This document shows positions 52,837 through 63,030 of a DNA stretch of 64,000 nucleotides, piece by piece. Position 1 is the first letter of the stretch. Each line of letters opens with the position of its first letter. The notes below the pieces were generated by a model. The model made no database searches. It was not told where the DNA came from and saw only the letters and a list, made by a program, of their open reading frames with translations. The stretch spans positions 1 through 64,000 of the forward strand of contig JBNJGD010000009.1 in the NCBI GenBank assembly GCA_051747425.1, read 5' to 3'. A program made the position numbers and the translations under genes. The stretch is from HTCC5015 sp051747425 (lineage in GTDB: Bacteria > Pseudomonadota > Gammaproteobacteria > HTCC5015).

Positions 52837-53148
52837 ATGGCCGACCGTCAACAACAACTGGAACTCGCCCGCGACCTGATCGGCGTTCGCGGCGTCTACA
52901 AGGGGCGCGAATTTGCCGTGATCGAGGTGATGGACAGTGGCCCCAGCGTCGTCCTCGAGCCCACCGAAAGTGACAATGTGGTTCAAAACACCGCCCAAGG
53001 CGAGGCCAAACGCTTTGCCCAAAGCAATTACACCATTCCCTTTCTGTCGCCGGTGGACGGCGACATTCACCCCGTGCTTCAGGGCTTCCTCGGCGACGAC
53101 ATCGTCGCCGTACTGCGCGAATCCCTGAGCGAAGCCTCCGGGAGTTAG
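52837..53148 (+). CDS. uncharacterised 103-residue protein
   Basis: I do not recognise the family. The protein is hydrophilic, without signal or membrane segment, and carries GVRGVYKGREFAVIEVMDSG and SNYTIPFLSPVDGDIHPVLQGFLGDD parts that suggest a small beta-rich fold. It starts at the ATG at 52837 behind CGGGGAT. It is head to head with nudF and its stop is one base from the kdsB stop. Confidence 0.6.
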   Translation: MADRQQQLELARDLIGVRGVYKGREFAVIEVMDSGPSVVLEPTESDNVVQNTAQGEAKRFAQSNYTIPFLSPVDGDIHPVLQGFLGDDIVAVLRESLSEASGS

Positions 53149-53149
53149 G

Positions 53150-53953
53150 CTAGCCCAGCTCGCACATGATCTTGTTGACGCGCTCGAGGTCCTCGGGCAC
53201 ATCGACGCCGGGGCCCGGTGCGGCCACTGCGTGGGCGACGAAAATCTTGGCCCCGTGGCGCAGCGCGCGCAGCTGTTCGAGACACTCGATTTCCTCCAGG
53301 CGCCCCATGGACATATTGGTATAGCGCTTGAGGAACTCGGCGCGATAGCCGTAGATGCCGATATGGCGCAGAGCGTAGCGCGGCGGCTCCTCGGGATCGC
53401 GATCGCGGATAAAGGGAATCGGCGCTCGGCTGAAGTACAGGGCAAAGCCACGGTTGTCGTGCACGACCTTGACGATATTGGGGTCGTCCAGGTCTTCGTA
53501 GTTATCGATTTTGGCACACAGCGTGGTCATGTCGGCTTCCCGATGCAGGTCGAGATCCGTGGCCACCTGGGTGAGAAGCTGTGACGGCGTCAGCGGCTCG
53601 TCGCCCTGCAAATTGACCACGATGGCGTCGTCCGGCCAATCGCGCAGAGAAATCACCTCGGCGATGCGGTCGCTGCCCGACTCGTGCTGGCTTGAAGTCA
53701 TTTGCACATCGGCACCGAAGGCTTTGGCGGCTTCGGCAATGCGCTCATCGTCGGTGGCGATCAGCACCTCGGCGGCACCGGACTCGCAACCGCGCTCCCA
53801 CACATGTTGCAGCATGGGCTTGCCACAGATGTCGGCCAGGGGTTTGCCCGGAAAACGGTTGGACTCGTAGCGCGCGGGAATGACTACCTTGAAATCGACG
53901 ACGGCGGTGCCGAGTTCGCCGCGATCACTGGGACTGATGGCTTGTGAGGTCAC
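53150..53953 (-). CDS. kdsB: 3-deoxy-manno-octulosonate cytidylyltransferase
   Basis: KdsB activates KDO with CTP for LPS core synthesis. The 267-residue protein shows VVIPARYESNRFPGKPL near residue 22, HVWERG, VNLQGDEPLTP and the C-terminal LEQLRALRHGAKIFVAHA. Start is a GTG at 53953 with GAGGAGG upstream, within the Trm112-like gene, so the genes overlap by 29 bases. N-terminal residues 1-19 extend beyond the usual start. It is the last gene of the comEC-exbBD-msbA-lpxK run. Confidence 0.95.
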   Translation of the reverse strand: MTSQAISPSDRGELGTAVVDFKVVIPARYESNRFPGKPLADICGKPMLQHVWERGCESGAAEVLIATDDERIAEAAKAFGADVQMTSSQHESGSDRIAEVISLRDWPDDAIVVNLQGDEPLTPSQLLTQVATDLDLHREADMTTLCAKIDNYEDLDDPNIVKVVHDNRGFALYFSRAPIPFIRDRDPEEPPRYALRHIGIYGYRAEFLKRYTNMSMGRLEEIECLEQLRALRHGAKIFVAHAVAAPGPGVDVPEDLERVNKIMCELG

Positions 53954-54104
53954 GAGCTTCCTCCTCTAACATAACGGGAATACCGTCGCGAATGGGGTAT
54001 GCCAATCCAGCTTTCTCGCTGATCAGCTCCTGTCGGGCTTCGTCGTACACCAGCTCTGAGCCGGTCTTGGGACAAACCAGAAAATCTAACCAATCTCTAT
54101 TCAT
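53925..54104 (-). CDS. Trm112-family small protein
   Basis: This 59-residue gene was found by reading the minus strand between lpxK and kdsB. It starts MNRDWLDFLVCPKTGSELVY and ends EEEARDLTSHQSQ, with YPIRDGIPVML in the middle, a typical bacterial Trm112 (YcaR-like) protein between lpxK and kdsB. Of the four usual cysteine positions only one is kept (VCP). The start is one base after the lpxK stop. Role is unknown. Confidence 0.88.
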   Translation of the reverse strand: MNRDWLDFLVCPKTGSELVYDEARQELISEKAGLAYPIRDGIPVMLEEEARDLTSHQSQ

Positions 54105-54105
54105 G

Positions 54106-55098
54106 TCACCCTTGAATCAGGTCTTTGATATGACTCAAAAGACGGCTTTTAAAGCCCTCGGGCAGCTCGGCGCTGACGGGCAGATACCATAGCCGATCTG
54201 GGCTCAATTGGCGACACTTGACGGCGTCTTTTTCCGTCATTATCACCGGCCAGTCGTCATCAAACTGCAATTCTCCGGGGCGGTACTGGTGGTGGTCGGG
54301 AAAGGCGTGCTCGCGCACCTGGAGGCCCGCTGCGCGCAGGCTGTCAAAAAAGCGCTGCGGATGACCGATGCCGGCCACGGCGTGCACCGCCCTGCCCCGC
54401 CAGGAGGCCAGCGCCTCATCGGCACCGCCGGCCAGCGGCCGCAGTTGCCCCGGGCGCAACTGCATGGTCACAGCGTCGCCAAAGTGGCCGCCATTGGCCA
54501 CCACCCAGTCCACCTCGGCCAGGCGACCCGGTGGTTCACGCAGGGGTCCAAAGGGCAGCAGCTGCCCGTTGCCCAGGCCCCGGGCCGCGTCCACCACGGC
54601 AATCTCCACATCCCGGTCCACCGCGTAGTGCTGCAGACCGTCATCGCTCAAGAGCACATCCACCGGGGTTTCCGCCAGCAGTTGACGGATGTCCTCGGCG
54701 CGATTCGGTCCGACCACGACCGAGACCGGCGTCAGGTCGTCTCGATTGAGGGCCTGGTAAATCATCAGGGGCTCGTCGCCCACCTGCCAGGCCTGGCTGT
54801 CGGCGCTGACCCGACGGGGCCAAGTGCCCGGGCGGGCGCCGTAGCCGCGGGAAATCACCCCCACGCGCCAGCCCTCGTCCCGCAGAGTCTCCGCCAACCA
54901 GATCAGAAAAGGGGTTTTCCCGGTGCCGCCAACACTGATATTACCCACCACCACCAGGGGCACCGGCGGGCGGTAACGCCGCTCGCCGCGCTGCCACCAG
55001 CGACGGCGGGCGGCAATCAGGGGCCGCAATGGGACACTGAGCGGAGACAGGCAGCGCGCCACAAGCGGGTGCTGCCAGTACCAGAGTCGTTGCAACAT
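54106..55098 (-). CDS. lpxK: tetraacyldisaccharide 4'-kinase
   Basis: LpxK adds the 4'-phosphate to lipid A disaccharide at the inner membrane. The 330-residue protein has the P-loop VGNISVGGTGKTPF near residue 52, VISRGYGA, VLLSDDGLQH, and the C-terminal MTEKDAVK. Length is normal. It follows msbA by three bases. Confidence 0.96.
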   Translation of the reverse strand: MLQRLWYWQHPLVARCLSPLSVPLRPLIAARRRWWQRGERRYRPPVPLVVVGNISVGGTGKTPFLIWLAETLRDEGWRVGVISRGYGARPGTWPRRVSADSQAWQVGDEPLMIYQALNRDDLTPVSVVVGPNRAEDIRQLLAETPVDVLLSDDGLQHYAVDRDVEIAVVDAARGLGNGQLLPFGPLREPPGRLAEVDWVVANGGHFGDAVTMQLRPGQLRPLAGGADEALASWRGRAVHAVAGIGHPQRFFDSLRAAGLQVREHAFPDHHQYRPGELQFDDDWPVIMTEKDAVKCRQLSPDRLWYLPVSAELPEGFKSRLLSHIKDLIQG

Positions 55099-55101
55099 GG
55101 C

Positions 55102-56868
55102 TTACTTGTCCTGTTCGCCAAACTGGTTGCGGTAGAGTTCGGCATAGGCCCCACCCCGGGCCAGCAATTCGCTGTGCCGCCCCTTTTCCACGATTTTTCC
55201 GTCGTCCATTACCACGATCAAGTCGGCCTGTTCAATGGTCGACAGGCGGTGGGCAATCACCAGCGTCGTGCGGTTTTGCACCAGCTCGTCCAGGGCCGCC
55301 TGAATGTGGCGCTCGGACTGGCTGTCCAGGGCCGAAGTGGCCTCGTCGAGAATCAAAATCGGGGCGTTTTTCAAAAGCGCCCGGGCAATGGCAACGCGCT
55401 GACGCTGTCCCCCCGAAAGCCGGTTGCCGCCCTCGCCTACCCCGGTGTCGAGCCCACCCTCCATTTGGTCGATGAAGCGGTCAGCGTGGGCCGCCTCTAC
55501 GGCGTCACGCAATTGCTCTTCGCTGCACTCGCCCAGTTCACCGTAGGCGATATTGTTGCGCAGGCTGTCGTCAAACAGCACCAGATCCTGGCCGACATAG
55601 GAAATCTGGCGGCGCAGATCGCGCATTCGATAGGTTTCAATCGGCACGCCGTCGACCAGTATCTCGCCCTCGTGCTCGTCGAGATCGTAAAAGCGCGGCA
55701 ACAAGCTGGCCAGGGTGGTCTTGCCACTGCCCGAGCGTCCTACCAGGGCCACGGTCTGCCCCGGCTGAATGTGCAGATCGATGTGCGAGAGAACCGGATC
55801 GCTGCCAGTCTGGTAGCGAAAGCTGACATCGCGAAACTCGATCTCGCCCCGGGCCCGCTCGATCTCAAGCTCGCCCTCGTCGCGCTCGCTGTCGGCGTCA
55901 AAGACCTCGAACACCGCCTGGGCCGCTGTCACGCCCTTCTGGATATCCATATTGACCTTGGTCAGGGAGCGAAGCGGGGCAAACAAACCACCGGTGGCAA
56001 AGAAAAAGGTCATAAAGGCACCGGCGGTCAGGGGCTCACCCAGCAAATCGCTGGCGGCGACATAGACAATGGCGGCGAGAGAGGCCCCCACCAGCAACTG
56101 GACAAAGGGAGAGACCAGGCTTTTGACCAGCCCCAGTTTGAGCTCCTGGCGGCGGTTGTAGTGGTTGACCGTGCCAAAGCGGCGGCGCTCGGAACCCTCG
56201 CCGCCAAAGATCTTTACCGTACGGTGAGCGCTGACGATCTCGCCTACCACCCGGGCAACATCACCCATGGAATCCTGAATGCGGCGGCTGTAGCGGCGCA
56301 CCGCTTTGTTGCCGGCAGAGACAAAGAGGAACATCATCGGCACGACGGCAAAGAACACCAGCGACAATTTGGGGCTGACGCTGATCATCACATAGAGCAG
56401 ACCCAGCGCCGTCAGGCCCTCGCGAAAGATGATTGAAATGGCGCGGGAGGCGGCCGTCGACAGCTGGGAAACATTGTAGATGACCTTGGACAGGGCATTG
56501 CCCGAGGACTCCACATCGTGCAGGGCCGCCGGTGTCACCAGATACTTTTCAAACAACTCGCCACGCAAGTCGCGCATGATGCTCTGGGCCACATAGTTCA
56601 TGCCGTAGTCGCCGATGATGGTGCCGAAGGCGCGCATGGCGACCATGGCAAAAATCATCAGGGGAACCCAGACCACCGCCTCGGAATCGCGGCTGACAAA
56701 GACATCCTCGACCAGCGGCTCAATCTGTTGCACAAACAGTGCATTGGCCGCCGCCGAGATGACCATGCCGACAATGGCCACATAGAACACCAGCCGGTAA
56801 CGGCTGGTATAGCCCAGCAGGCGCCAGTAAACCGTGCCCGGTGAGTACTGTCTGTCCAGTTCGTTCAT
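55102..56868 (-). CDS. msbA: lipid A export ABC transporter MsbA
   Basis: MsbA flips lipid A-core across the inner membrane. The 588-residue half-transporter has six membrane segments (about residues 15-320) and one ABC domain with Walker A GRSGSGKTT, signature LSGGQRQRVAIARALL and Walker B ILILDEATSALDSQSE. The start overlaps the exbD stop as ATGA. Its partner for lipid A, lpxK, is next. Confidence 0.95.
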   Translation of the reverse strand: MNELDRQYSPGTVYWRLLGYTSRYRLVFYVAIVGMVISAAANALFVQQIEPLVEDVFVSRDSEAVVWVPLMIFAMVAMRAFGTIIGDYGMNYVAQSIMRDLRGELFEKYLVTPAALHDVESSGNALSKVIYNVSQLSTAASRAISIIFREGLTALGLLYVMISVSPKLSLVFFAVVPMMFLFVSAGNKAVRRYSRRIQDSMGDVARVVGEIVSAHRTVKIFGGEGSERRRFGTVNHYNRRQELKLGLVKSLVSPFVQLLVGASLAAIVYVAASDLLGEPLTAGAFMTFFFATGGLFAPLRSLTKVNMDIQKGVTAAQAVFEVFDADSERDEGELEIERARGEIEFRDVSFRYQTGSDPVLSHIDLHIQPGQTVALVGRSGSGKTTLASLLPRFYDLDEHEGEILVDGVPIETYRMRDLRRQISYVGQDLVLFDDSLRNNIAYGELGECSEEQLRDAVEAAHADRFIDQMEGGLDTGVGEGGNRLSGGQRQRVAIARALLKNAPILILDEATSALDSQSERHIQAALDELVQNRTTLVIAHRLSTIEQADLIVVMDDGKIVEKGRHSELLARGGAYAELYRNQFGEQDK

Positions 56869-57311
56869 TGCCCGGATCGTCGCCCGTCACTGCCGCCCGC
56901 TTCAGGCTCGGAAGTGGCGATGGACATGTGCAACAGGCCGAGTTTGGCCGCCACATCCATGGCGGTCACCACCGGCTGAAAATTGACGCCGGCGTCGGCG
57001 CGCAGAATCACCGGGCGATCCTTGCGCCCCGCGGTCATTTTGTTGAGCGCCGCGCGCAGGGTCTCGGGGCTGGAGTTGACCAATTCGTGACCATCGACAA
57101 AATAGCGGCCACGGCTGTCGACAATGATCTCCAGTGGCGCCTGCTTCTCCTCGACTTCCTGGGCCTCGGCCTCAGGCAGATTGACCTTGAGTTCGGTCTC
57201 GCGCTGAAAGGTCGTGGTGACCATAAAGAAAATCAGCAACAAAAACACCACATCAATCAGCGGCGTCAGATTGGGTTCGACCTCTTCGCGCTGGCGAGTC
57301 CTGAAATTCAT
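56865..57311 (-). CDS. ExbD/TolR-family biopolymer transport protein
   Basis: The 148-residue protein has an N-terminal membrane segment (NLTPLIDVVFLLLIFFMV) whose conserved aspartate is the proton-conducting residue, and a periplasmic domain. It pairs with the TolQ/ExbB-like gene upstream, two bases apart, to energise an outer-membrane process. This pair sits in the lipid A cluster as in Pseudomonas relatives. Confidence 0.92.
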   Translation of the reverse strand: MNFRTRQREEVEPNLTPLIDVVFLLLIFFMVTTTFQRETELKVNLPEAEAQEVEEKQAPLEIIVDSRGRYFVDGHELVNSSPETLRAALNKMTAGRKDRPVILRADAGVNFQPVVTAMDVAAKLGLLHMSIATSEPEAGGSDGRRSGQ

Positions 57312-57312
57312 C

Positions 57313-57924
57313 TCAGGCTTCCCGCTCGCCCTGAAGCACTTCCACCAGTTTGATGGCCTCCTGCTCCATGCCGATGATCAGGGCATCGACCCGGCCGCGG
57401 AAATAGCGATAGAAAATCATGCTGGGGATGGCCACGCTGATGCCCGCTGCAGTGGTAATCAAAGCCTGGGAGATGCCGCTGGCCAGGGCGCCGGGATCGC
57501 CCACGCCGGAAGAGGTAATCACGGCAAAGACCTCAATCATGCCCAACACAGTGCCCAGCAATCCCATCAGGGGCGTGATGGCCGCCACCGTGCCCAGGGC
57601 GTTGAGAAAGCGCTCGAGCTCGTGGGCCACATGGCGCCCCGTCTCCTCGATCGACTCTTTCATCATTTCCCGGGAGTGCTTGCGATTGATCAGGCCAATG
57701 GCCAGAACCCGGCCGAGGGGAGAGCCCTCGTAAATCTGTTTGATTTTCTGGTCGTCCACCTGGTGGTTCTTGACCATCTGCCAGATATCAGAGACCAGCG
57801 TTTTGGGCAGAACGCGGTCGCTTTTCAGACTCCAGAAGCGCTCGACGATAATGGCCAATGCAATAAGCCAGGACAATAATATCGGCCACATCAGCCAGCC
57901 GCCCGCCTTGAAAATTTCCAGCAC
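57313..57924 (-). CDS. MotA/TolQ/ExbB-family proton channel protein
   Basis: The 203-residue protein has three hydrophobic segments (GWLMWPILLSWLIALAIIVERF split by its own start, TVAAITPLMGLLGTVLGMIE, ALITTAAGISVAIPSMIFYRYF) with the conserved GLLGTV pattern. It forms the channel with the ExbD-like protein. Its gene starts 56 bases after comEC ends. Confidence 0.93.
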   Translation of the reverse strand: MLEIFKAGGWLMWPILLSWLIALAIIVERFWSLKSDRVLPKTLVSDIWQMVKNHQVDDQKIKQIYEGSPLGRVLAIGLINRKHSREMMKESIEETGRHVAHELERFLNALGTVAAITPLMGLLGTVLGMIEVFAVITSSGVGDPGALASGISQALITTAAGISVAIPSMIFYRYFRGRVDALIIGMEQEAIKLVEVLQGEREA

Positions 57925-57980
57925 AGTCTCTTCCCGTTAAATAATGATTGATGTGCGGATAATACTGGAATCAAGTGCGC

Positions 57981-60389
57981 TTAAAAACCCGAACCGAGCC
58001 GATGCCGCCAGCGCTGGCCCTGAAAGGATCGATAACAGCGAACTTCGCCCCCTTTCCAGCGCAGCTCGCCGCACTCGGCGGTGGTATGGAGGTCGGCCCC
58101 GGCAGCGCGATAGCGTTCCATGACCGATGTCGCAGGCATACCGAAACGGTTGAGATAGCCAGCGGAAATAATCGCCCATCGCGGCCGCACCGCCTCAACA
58201 AAGGCCGCACTCGAAGAACTCTTGCTGCCGTGGTGAGGCACCAGCAGAAAATCGGCCCGCAAACGGGCAACACTGGCTAGCAATTGCCGCTCGGCGCGGT
58301 GCTCAATGTCCCCGGTGAGCAAGGCCGAACCCTGGGGCGAGTCAATGCGCAACACACAGGAGTGGTGGTTGCCCCGCCCCGACCGGTTCGGCTCCGCCGG
58401 GGGCCAGAGAATACGGAACTCGACGCCGTCCCGGCGCCACTGTTGACCGCGCTCACAGGGCCGCGCCGGAATATCGACCCGGCCTACCTCCCCCGTCAGT
58501 ACATCGCCGATCGAGTGTGCGGCGACAAAATCTGCCGCGGCGCCGGCGTGGTCACTATCGCCGTGGGACAGAACCAGCCGATCAATGCGATCCACACCGC
58601 GCTGGCGCAGCCAGGGCCCGACCACCGCTTCGGCGGTATTAAAGCCGGAAGGAAACTGCGGCCCCAGATCGAACACCAGGTGGTGATGTTGCGTTGTCAC
58701 GCCCACCGACAGCCCCTGCCCCACATCGAGCACCGAAACCTCGTAGCGACCGTGCCCGGGGCGGGACGACGGCCACAAGATAATAGCGGCTATGGCCATT
58801 GCGGCAACCGCAACGGTGGCAGGTCGCCGGTAGTACACCAGCACTACCGCCAGCAAAGCACTCAGGGCCAGCGTGCTGAACGGCGTCATACCGGGGCGAT
58901 GCCCGTTCGACAGGGGCCAATCGGCCACACGGGCCATCCCGTCGGAGAGCACAGCCAGAGCGGCGTCCGTCCACGGCAGTAAAAGCGCCAGTGCCTCGGG
59001 CGATACCACCGCCATCAGCGACAAGGCAAAGGACAGGGGCAAAACGATAAAGGCCACAAGGGGAATCAGCAGCATGTTGGCCAGGGCGCCGAGCAGTGCC
59101 GCCTGACCGAACCACAGGTTTACCAGTGGCCACAGACACAGGGGCAAAAACAGCTGCAAGCCAGCGGCCTGGCGCCAGCGCCCCCAGTGTCCGGGCAAAT
59201 GGGGTGAAAGCATGACAATCCAGGCCACGGCACCGAAGGACAGCCACACACTGGCACTGAAGAGGCTCAGCGGCGAGAGAAAGAGCACGACCATCAGCGC
59301 CAGTGCCCAGCTGTGCATGCTGCTGGCCGAATGGCGCCACAATACCGCCAGTACGAGCAGCGCGTACATTAAAAGCGCTCTGCGAGTTGGCAGCGTCCAG
59401 CCGGCCAGGGCGGTGTAGGCCGTCGCGGTCACCAAACCACTCAGCCAACAGACATCGCCGGGGCGAAAGCGGGTAAACCCGCGCTCAAGCGCCAGGCCCA
59501 CCAATCCCGGACGACCCCGTCGGGCAACGGCCACAGCCGCCAGCCCGGCCGCGCACCACAGCACACCGCGGGCGGCGAAAAAACCCAGGCCGGCCACCAT
59601 CCCCACATGCAGACCGGAAATGGCCAGCAAATGGGCAGTGCCGGTGTCGACGAAGTGCTGGCGCAAGTCCCGGTCGAGTCCATTGCGAATACCCAGTACC
59701 AGTGCCGCCGCCAGACCCGCCGAATCGCTGTTCTGCTGCCGCAGGCCACGCCAGATGCGCTCGCGCAAACCACCCCGCCCCTCGACCAGCCGTTGGGTAT
59801 CACCGCGGACATAGCCCTTGGCGGCGATACCACGGCCCACCAGCCAGCGCTGGTAATCAAAGCCCCCGGGATTGAGAAAGCCGTGAGGCCTTTTCAGACG
59901 AACCCGAAAGCGCCAGCGATCACTCGGCCGGGGTGCCCCGCTGGCTCGCTCGCCGCGCTGGTACCAGTTCAACCGGATTCGACCTAGATCCGGCAAATCC
60001 GCTTCCACCGCCTTGTTCACCTGAAAGTCGAAAGTCCAGCCAAATTCCCGCCGCCGGGGCGTGCCCAGGACGCGCCCCTCCACCCTTACATCACGGCGCT
60101 CCCACTCGAGAGGTAACAACTGCTCTCGGTAGTCGACAAGCGCCCCTTCACCGAGCCAGAAGCCGGTTGCCAGTGCCAACACCGCCAGCACAGCGGACGA
60201 CCGCCAACGGGTCAGAGGAAAGAAAAGGGTTTGGCGAACATCGCGCCGAGCGACAAAGGCCGCACAGATCACCACCACCAGTACAAGCCAGGGCCACTGG
60301 TGGAGCAGGCGGAACAGGGCCTGTTCATTCCATGGCCACCACAGGGCAAAAGACAGCCCGGTAAAAAGGGCCGCTGCGGCTATGAGCAT
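57981..60389 (-). CDS. comEC: ComEC/Rec2-family DNA internalisation protein
   Basis: ComEC forms the channel that brings single-stranded DNA across the inner membrane in competence. The 802-residue protein has an N-terminal DUF4131-like part, a competence membrane domain with HLLAISGLHVGMVAGLGFFAA, and a C-terminal metallo-hydrolase domain with DVGQGLSVGV, LSHGDSDHAGAA and LVPHHGSKSSSSAAF. The ATG at 60389 has AAGGAG 10 bases upstream; the longer frame has no better start. It is divergent from the DUF2062 gene, which is the usual order. Confidence 0.95.
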   Translation of the reverse strand: MLIAAAALFTGLSFALWWPWNEQALFRLLHQWPWLVLVVVICAAFVARRDVRQTLFFPLTRWRSSAVLAVLALATGFWLGEGALVDYREQLLPLEWERRDVRVEGRVLGTPRRREFGWTFDFQVNKAVEADLPDLGRIRLNWYQRGERASGAPRPSDRWRFRVRLKRPHGFLNPGGFDYQRWLVGRGIAAKGYVRGDTQRLVEGRGGLRERIWRGLRQQNSDSAGLAAALVLGIRNGLDRDLRQHFVDTGTAHLLAISGLHVGMVAGLGFFAARGVLWCAAGLAAVAVARRGRPGLVGLALERGFTRFRPGDVCWLSGLVTATAYTALAGWTLPTRRALLMYALLVLAVLWRHSASSMHSWALALMVVLFLSPLSLFSASVWLSFGAVAWIVMLSPHLPGHWGRWRQAAGLQLFLPLCLWPLVNLWFGQAALLGALANMLLIPLVAFIVLPLSFALSLMAVVSPEALALLLPWTDAALAVLSDGMARVADWPLSNGHRPGMTPFSTLALSALLAVVLVYYRRPATVAVAAMAIAAIILWPSSRPGHGRYEVSVLDVGQGLSVGVTTQHHHLVFDLGPQFPSGFNTAEAVVGPWLRQRGVDRIDRLVLSHGDSDHAGAAADFVAAHSIGDVLTGEVGRVDIPARPCERGQQWRRDGVEFRILWPPAEPNRSGRGNHHSCVLRIDSPQGSALLTGDIEHRAERQLLASVARLRADFLLVPHHGSKSSSSAAFVEAVRPRWAIISAGYLNRFGMPATSVMERYRAAGADLHTTAECGELRWKGGEVRCYRSFQGQRWRHRLGSGF

Positions 60390-60478
60390 TCCTTGCTCTC
60401 CTTTATAATTCCAGCGCCAATTAAAACACGGGTGCCGAGCCACGCTCCAGCCCGGGGCCAACCCATAAAGAGAGGGCC

Positions 60479-61045
60479 ATGTCGCTCAAAGACCGTTTAA
60501 AGCGCTGGCTGCCGGAGCCGGATCACATCAAGGAAGACCGCCGTTTCAAGATTCTCGGCGAATTGATGCACGATCCCAATATCTGGCACATCAACCGAAA
60601 TTCGGTTTCCGGCGCGGTGGCGATCGGCTTCGCCTGCGCCTGGATGCCCATCCCCGGACAGATGCTGATCGCCGCCCTGATGGCCATCTACTTTCGCAAG
60701 AATCTGCCCCTGGCGGCCTTTTCCACCTGGGTCACCAATCCCTTAACCATGGGGCCGGCTTTCTACTTCGCCTACTGGCTGGGCGCACAGTTTCTGGACA
60801 CTGCGGCGGGTGGCCTGGAAGTAAAGCTGAGTCTGGACTGGGTCTTCACCGAACTCGGCGCCCGCTGGCGCCCGTTCTTTCTCGGCTGCCTGATCATGGG
60901 CATCTTCTCCTGCGTCGCCGGCTACTTCGGCAGTCGCTGGTTGTGGCGATACCATGTGGTTAACAAGTTGAAGAGGCGCCGCATTGAGCGCCGGGAGGCT
61001 CGGCGTGAGCGCGAGCGAGCAAAAAGCGGTTCCAACGGGGAGTGA
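60479..61045 (+). CDS. DUF2062 membrane protein
   Basis: The 188-residue protein has a charged N-terminus, two or three membrane segments (VAIGFACAWMPIPGQMLIAA, NPLTMGPAFYFAYWLGAQF, FFLGCLIMGIFSCVAGYF) and a strongly basic tail (KRRRIERREARRERERAK). The MPIPGQ and TNPLTMGP motifs are those of DUF2062. Role unknown. It is divergent from comEC and convergent with lolD. Confidence 0.9.
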   Translation: MSLKDRLKRWLPEPDHIKEDRRFKILGELMHDPNIWHINRNSVSGAVAIGFACAWMPIPGQMLIAALMAIYFRKNLPLAAFSTWVTNPLTMGPAFYFAYWLGAQFLDTAAGGLEVKLSLDWVFTELGARWRPFFLGCLIMGIFSCVAGYFGSRWLWRYHVVNKLKRRRIERREARRERERAKSGSNGE

Positions 61046-61053
61046 CCTTGCTC

Positions 61054-61726
<673 letters not shown>

Positions 61727-61734
<8 letters not shown>

Positions 61735-62977
61735 GACGCAGGGCCTCCGCAGGCTGGATTTGTGCCGCTCGCCAGGCCGGGTAGAGCGTGGCCAGAATCG
61801 AGACCAAAAAGGCAAAGGCACCGGCGACGAAGACATTGGCCCAGCGAAGCTCCGAGGGCAGATCGGATATGTAATAGACATCCGGAGCCAGGAATTTAAA
61901 ACCGAAACCCTGTTCGATCAGGGCGATCACATCGCCAATATAGGCCCCGGAGAGCGCCCCCGTGGCCATGCCAATCAAGGTACCGAGTACGCCGACCATG
62001 GTGCCCTGGATAATAAACACCCCCATGATGCTGCGCGGCGAGGCGCCGAGTGTACGCAGGATAGCAATGTCGGAGCGCTTGTCGGTGACCACCATAATCA
62101 GGGTGGAAATGATATTGAAGGCGGCCACCGCCACGATCAGGGTGAGGATGATGAACATCACCCGGCGCTCGGTTTTGATGGCGCGGAAAAAGTTGGCATG
62201 GCGGCGGGTCCAGTCGCTGACCCAGTATTGCTCACCCAGGCTCTCGGCCACCTCGCCGGCCACTTCGCGGGCCTGGAACATGTCGCGCAACTTCAGGCGC
62301 ACCCCGGTCACCGCACCCTCGGGCATGCGTTTAAGGCGGGCCGCATCGGCGCTGTGCATGAACACCAGCCCGCTGTCGTACTCGTGCATACCCAGTTCAA
62401 ACACCCCGCTCAGGGTGAAGGTTTTCAGCCTCGGAATAAAACCCGCGGCGGTGATGTTGGTTTGTGGCGATATTACAGTGATCTTGTCGCCCACGCGCAG
62501 AGCCAGCGCCCGGGCCAGCTCGGCGCCGAGGACGATGTTCCACTCGCCGGCCTTGAGCGAGTCAAACCGGCCGGCCACCATTTCTTCCTCAATACTGGCC
62601 ACCTCGCGCTCCCGTTCGGGCAAGACGCCCCGGGAGATGGCGCCGTGTACCTCACCGCCCTTCAAGAGCATCAGCTGGCTCTCGACATAGGGCGCGGCAC
62701 CGACCACCTGGGGGTGATCGCCGGCCTGTTCCATCACATCGGACCAGTCGTGCATGGCGCCGTCGTAGGCACTGATGGTGGCGTGGGACGCCATCCCCAG
62801 AATGCGATCGCGCAGCTCGGACTCGAACCCGTTCATCACCGAAATCACGGTAATCAAGGCCCACACACCGAGCGCAATCCCGAGTATCGATATCAATGAG
62901 ATAAACGAGATAAAGTGGTTTCGGCGTTTGGCGCGGGTATAGCGCAGGCCGACAAAAAATTCGTATGGCTGAAACAT
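61727..62977 (-). CDS. LolC/LolE-type lipoprotein-releasing permease
   Basis: The 416-residue protein has one N-terminal membrane segment (SFISLISILGIALGVWALIT), a periplasmic domain and three C-terminal segments, the LolC/E fold, with the start MFQPYEFFVGLRYTRAKRRNHF typical of the family. Only one such gene flanks lolD here, whereas many relatives have lolC and lolE on both sides. It may be a LolF-type protein that does both jobs, or a second gene lies elsewhere. Confidence 0.9.
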
Positions 62978-63030
62978 CGGCGGCGATTACACCACAACTG
63001 TTGAAAAATCGCACCTGTCGTCGTGCCCCT

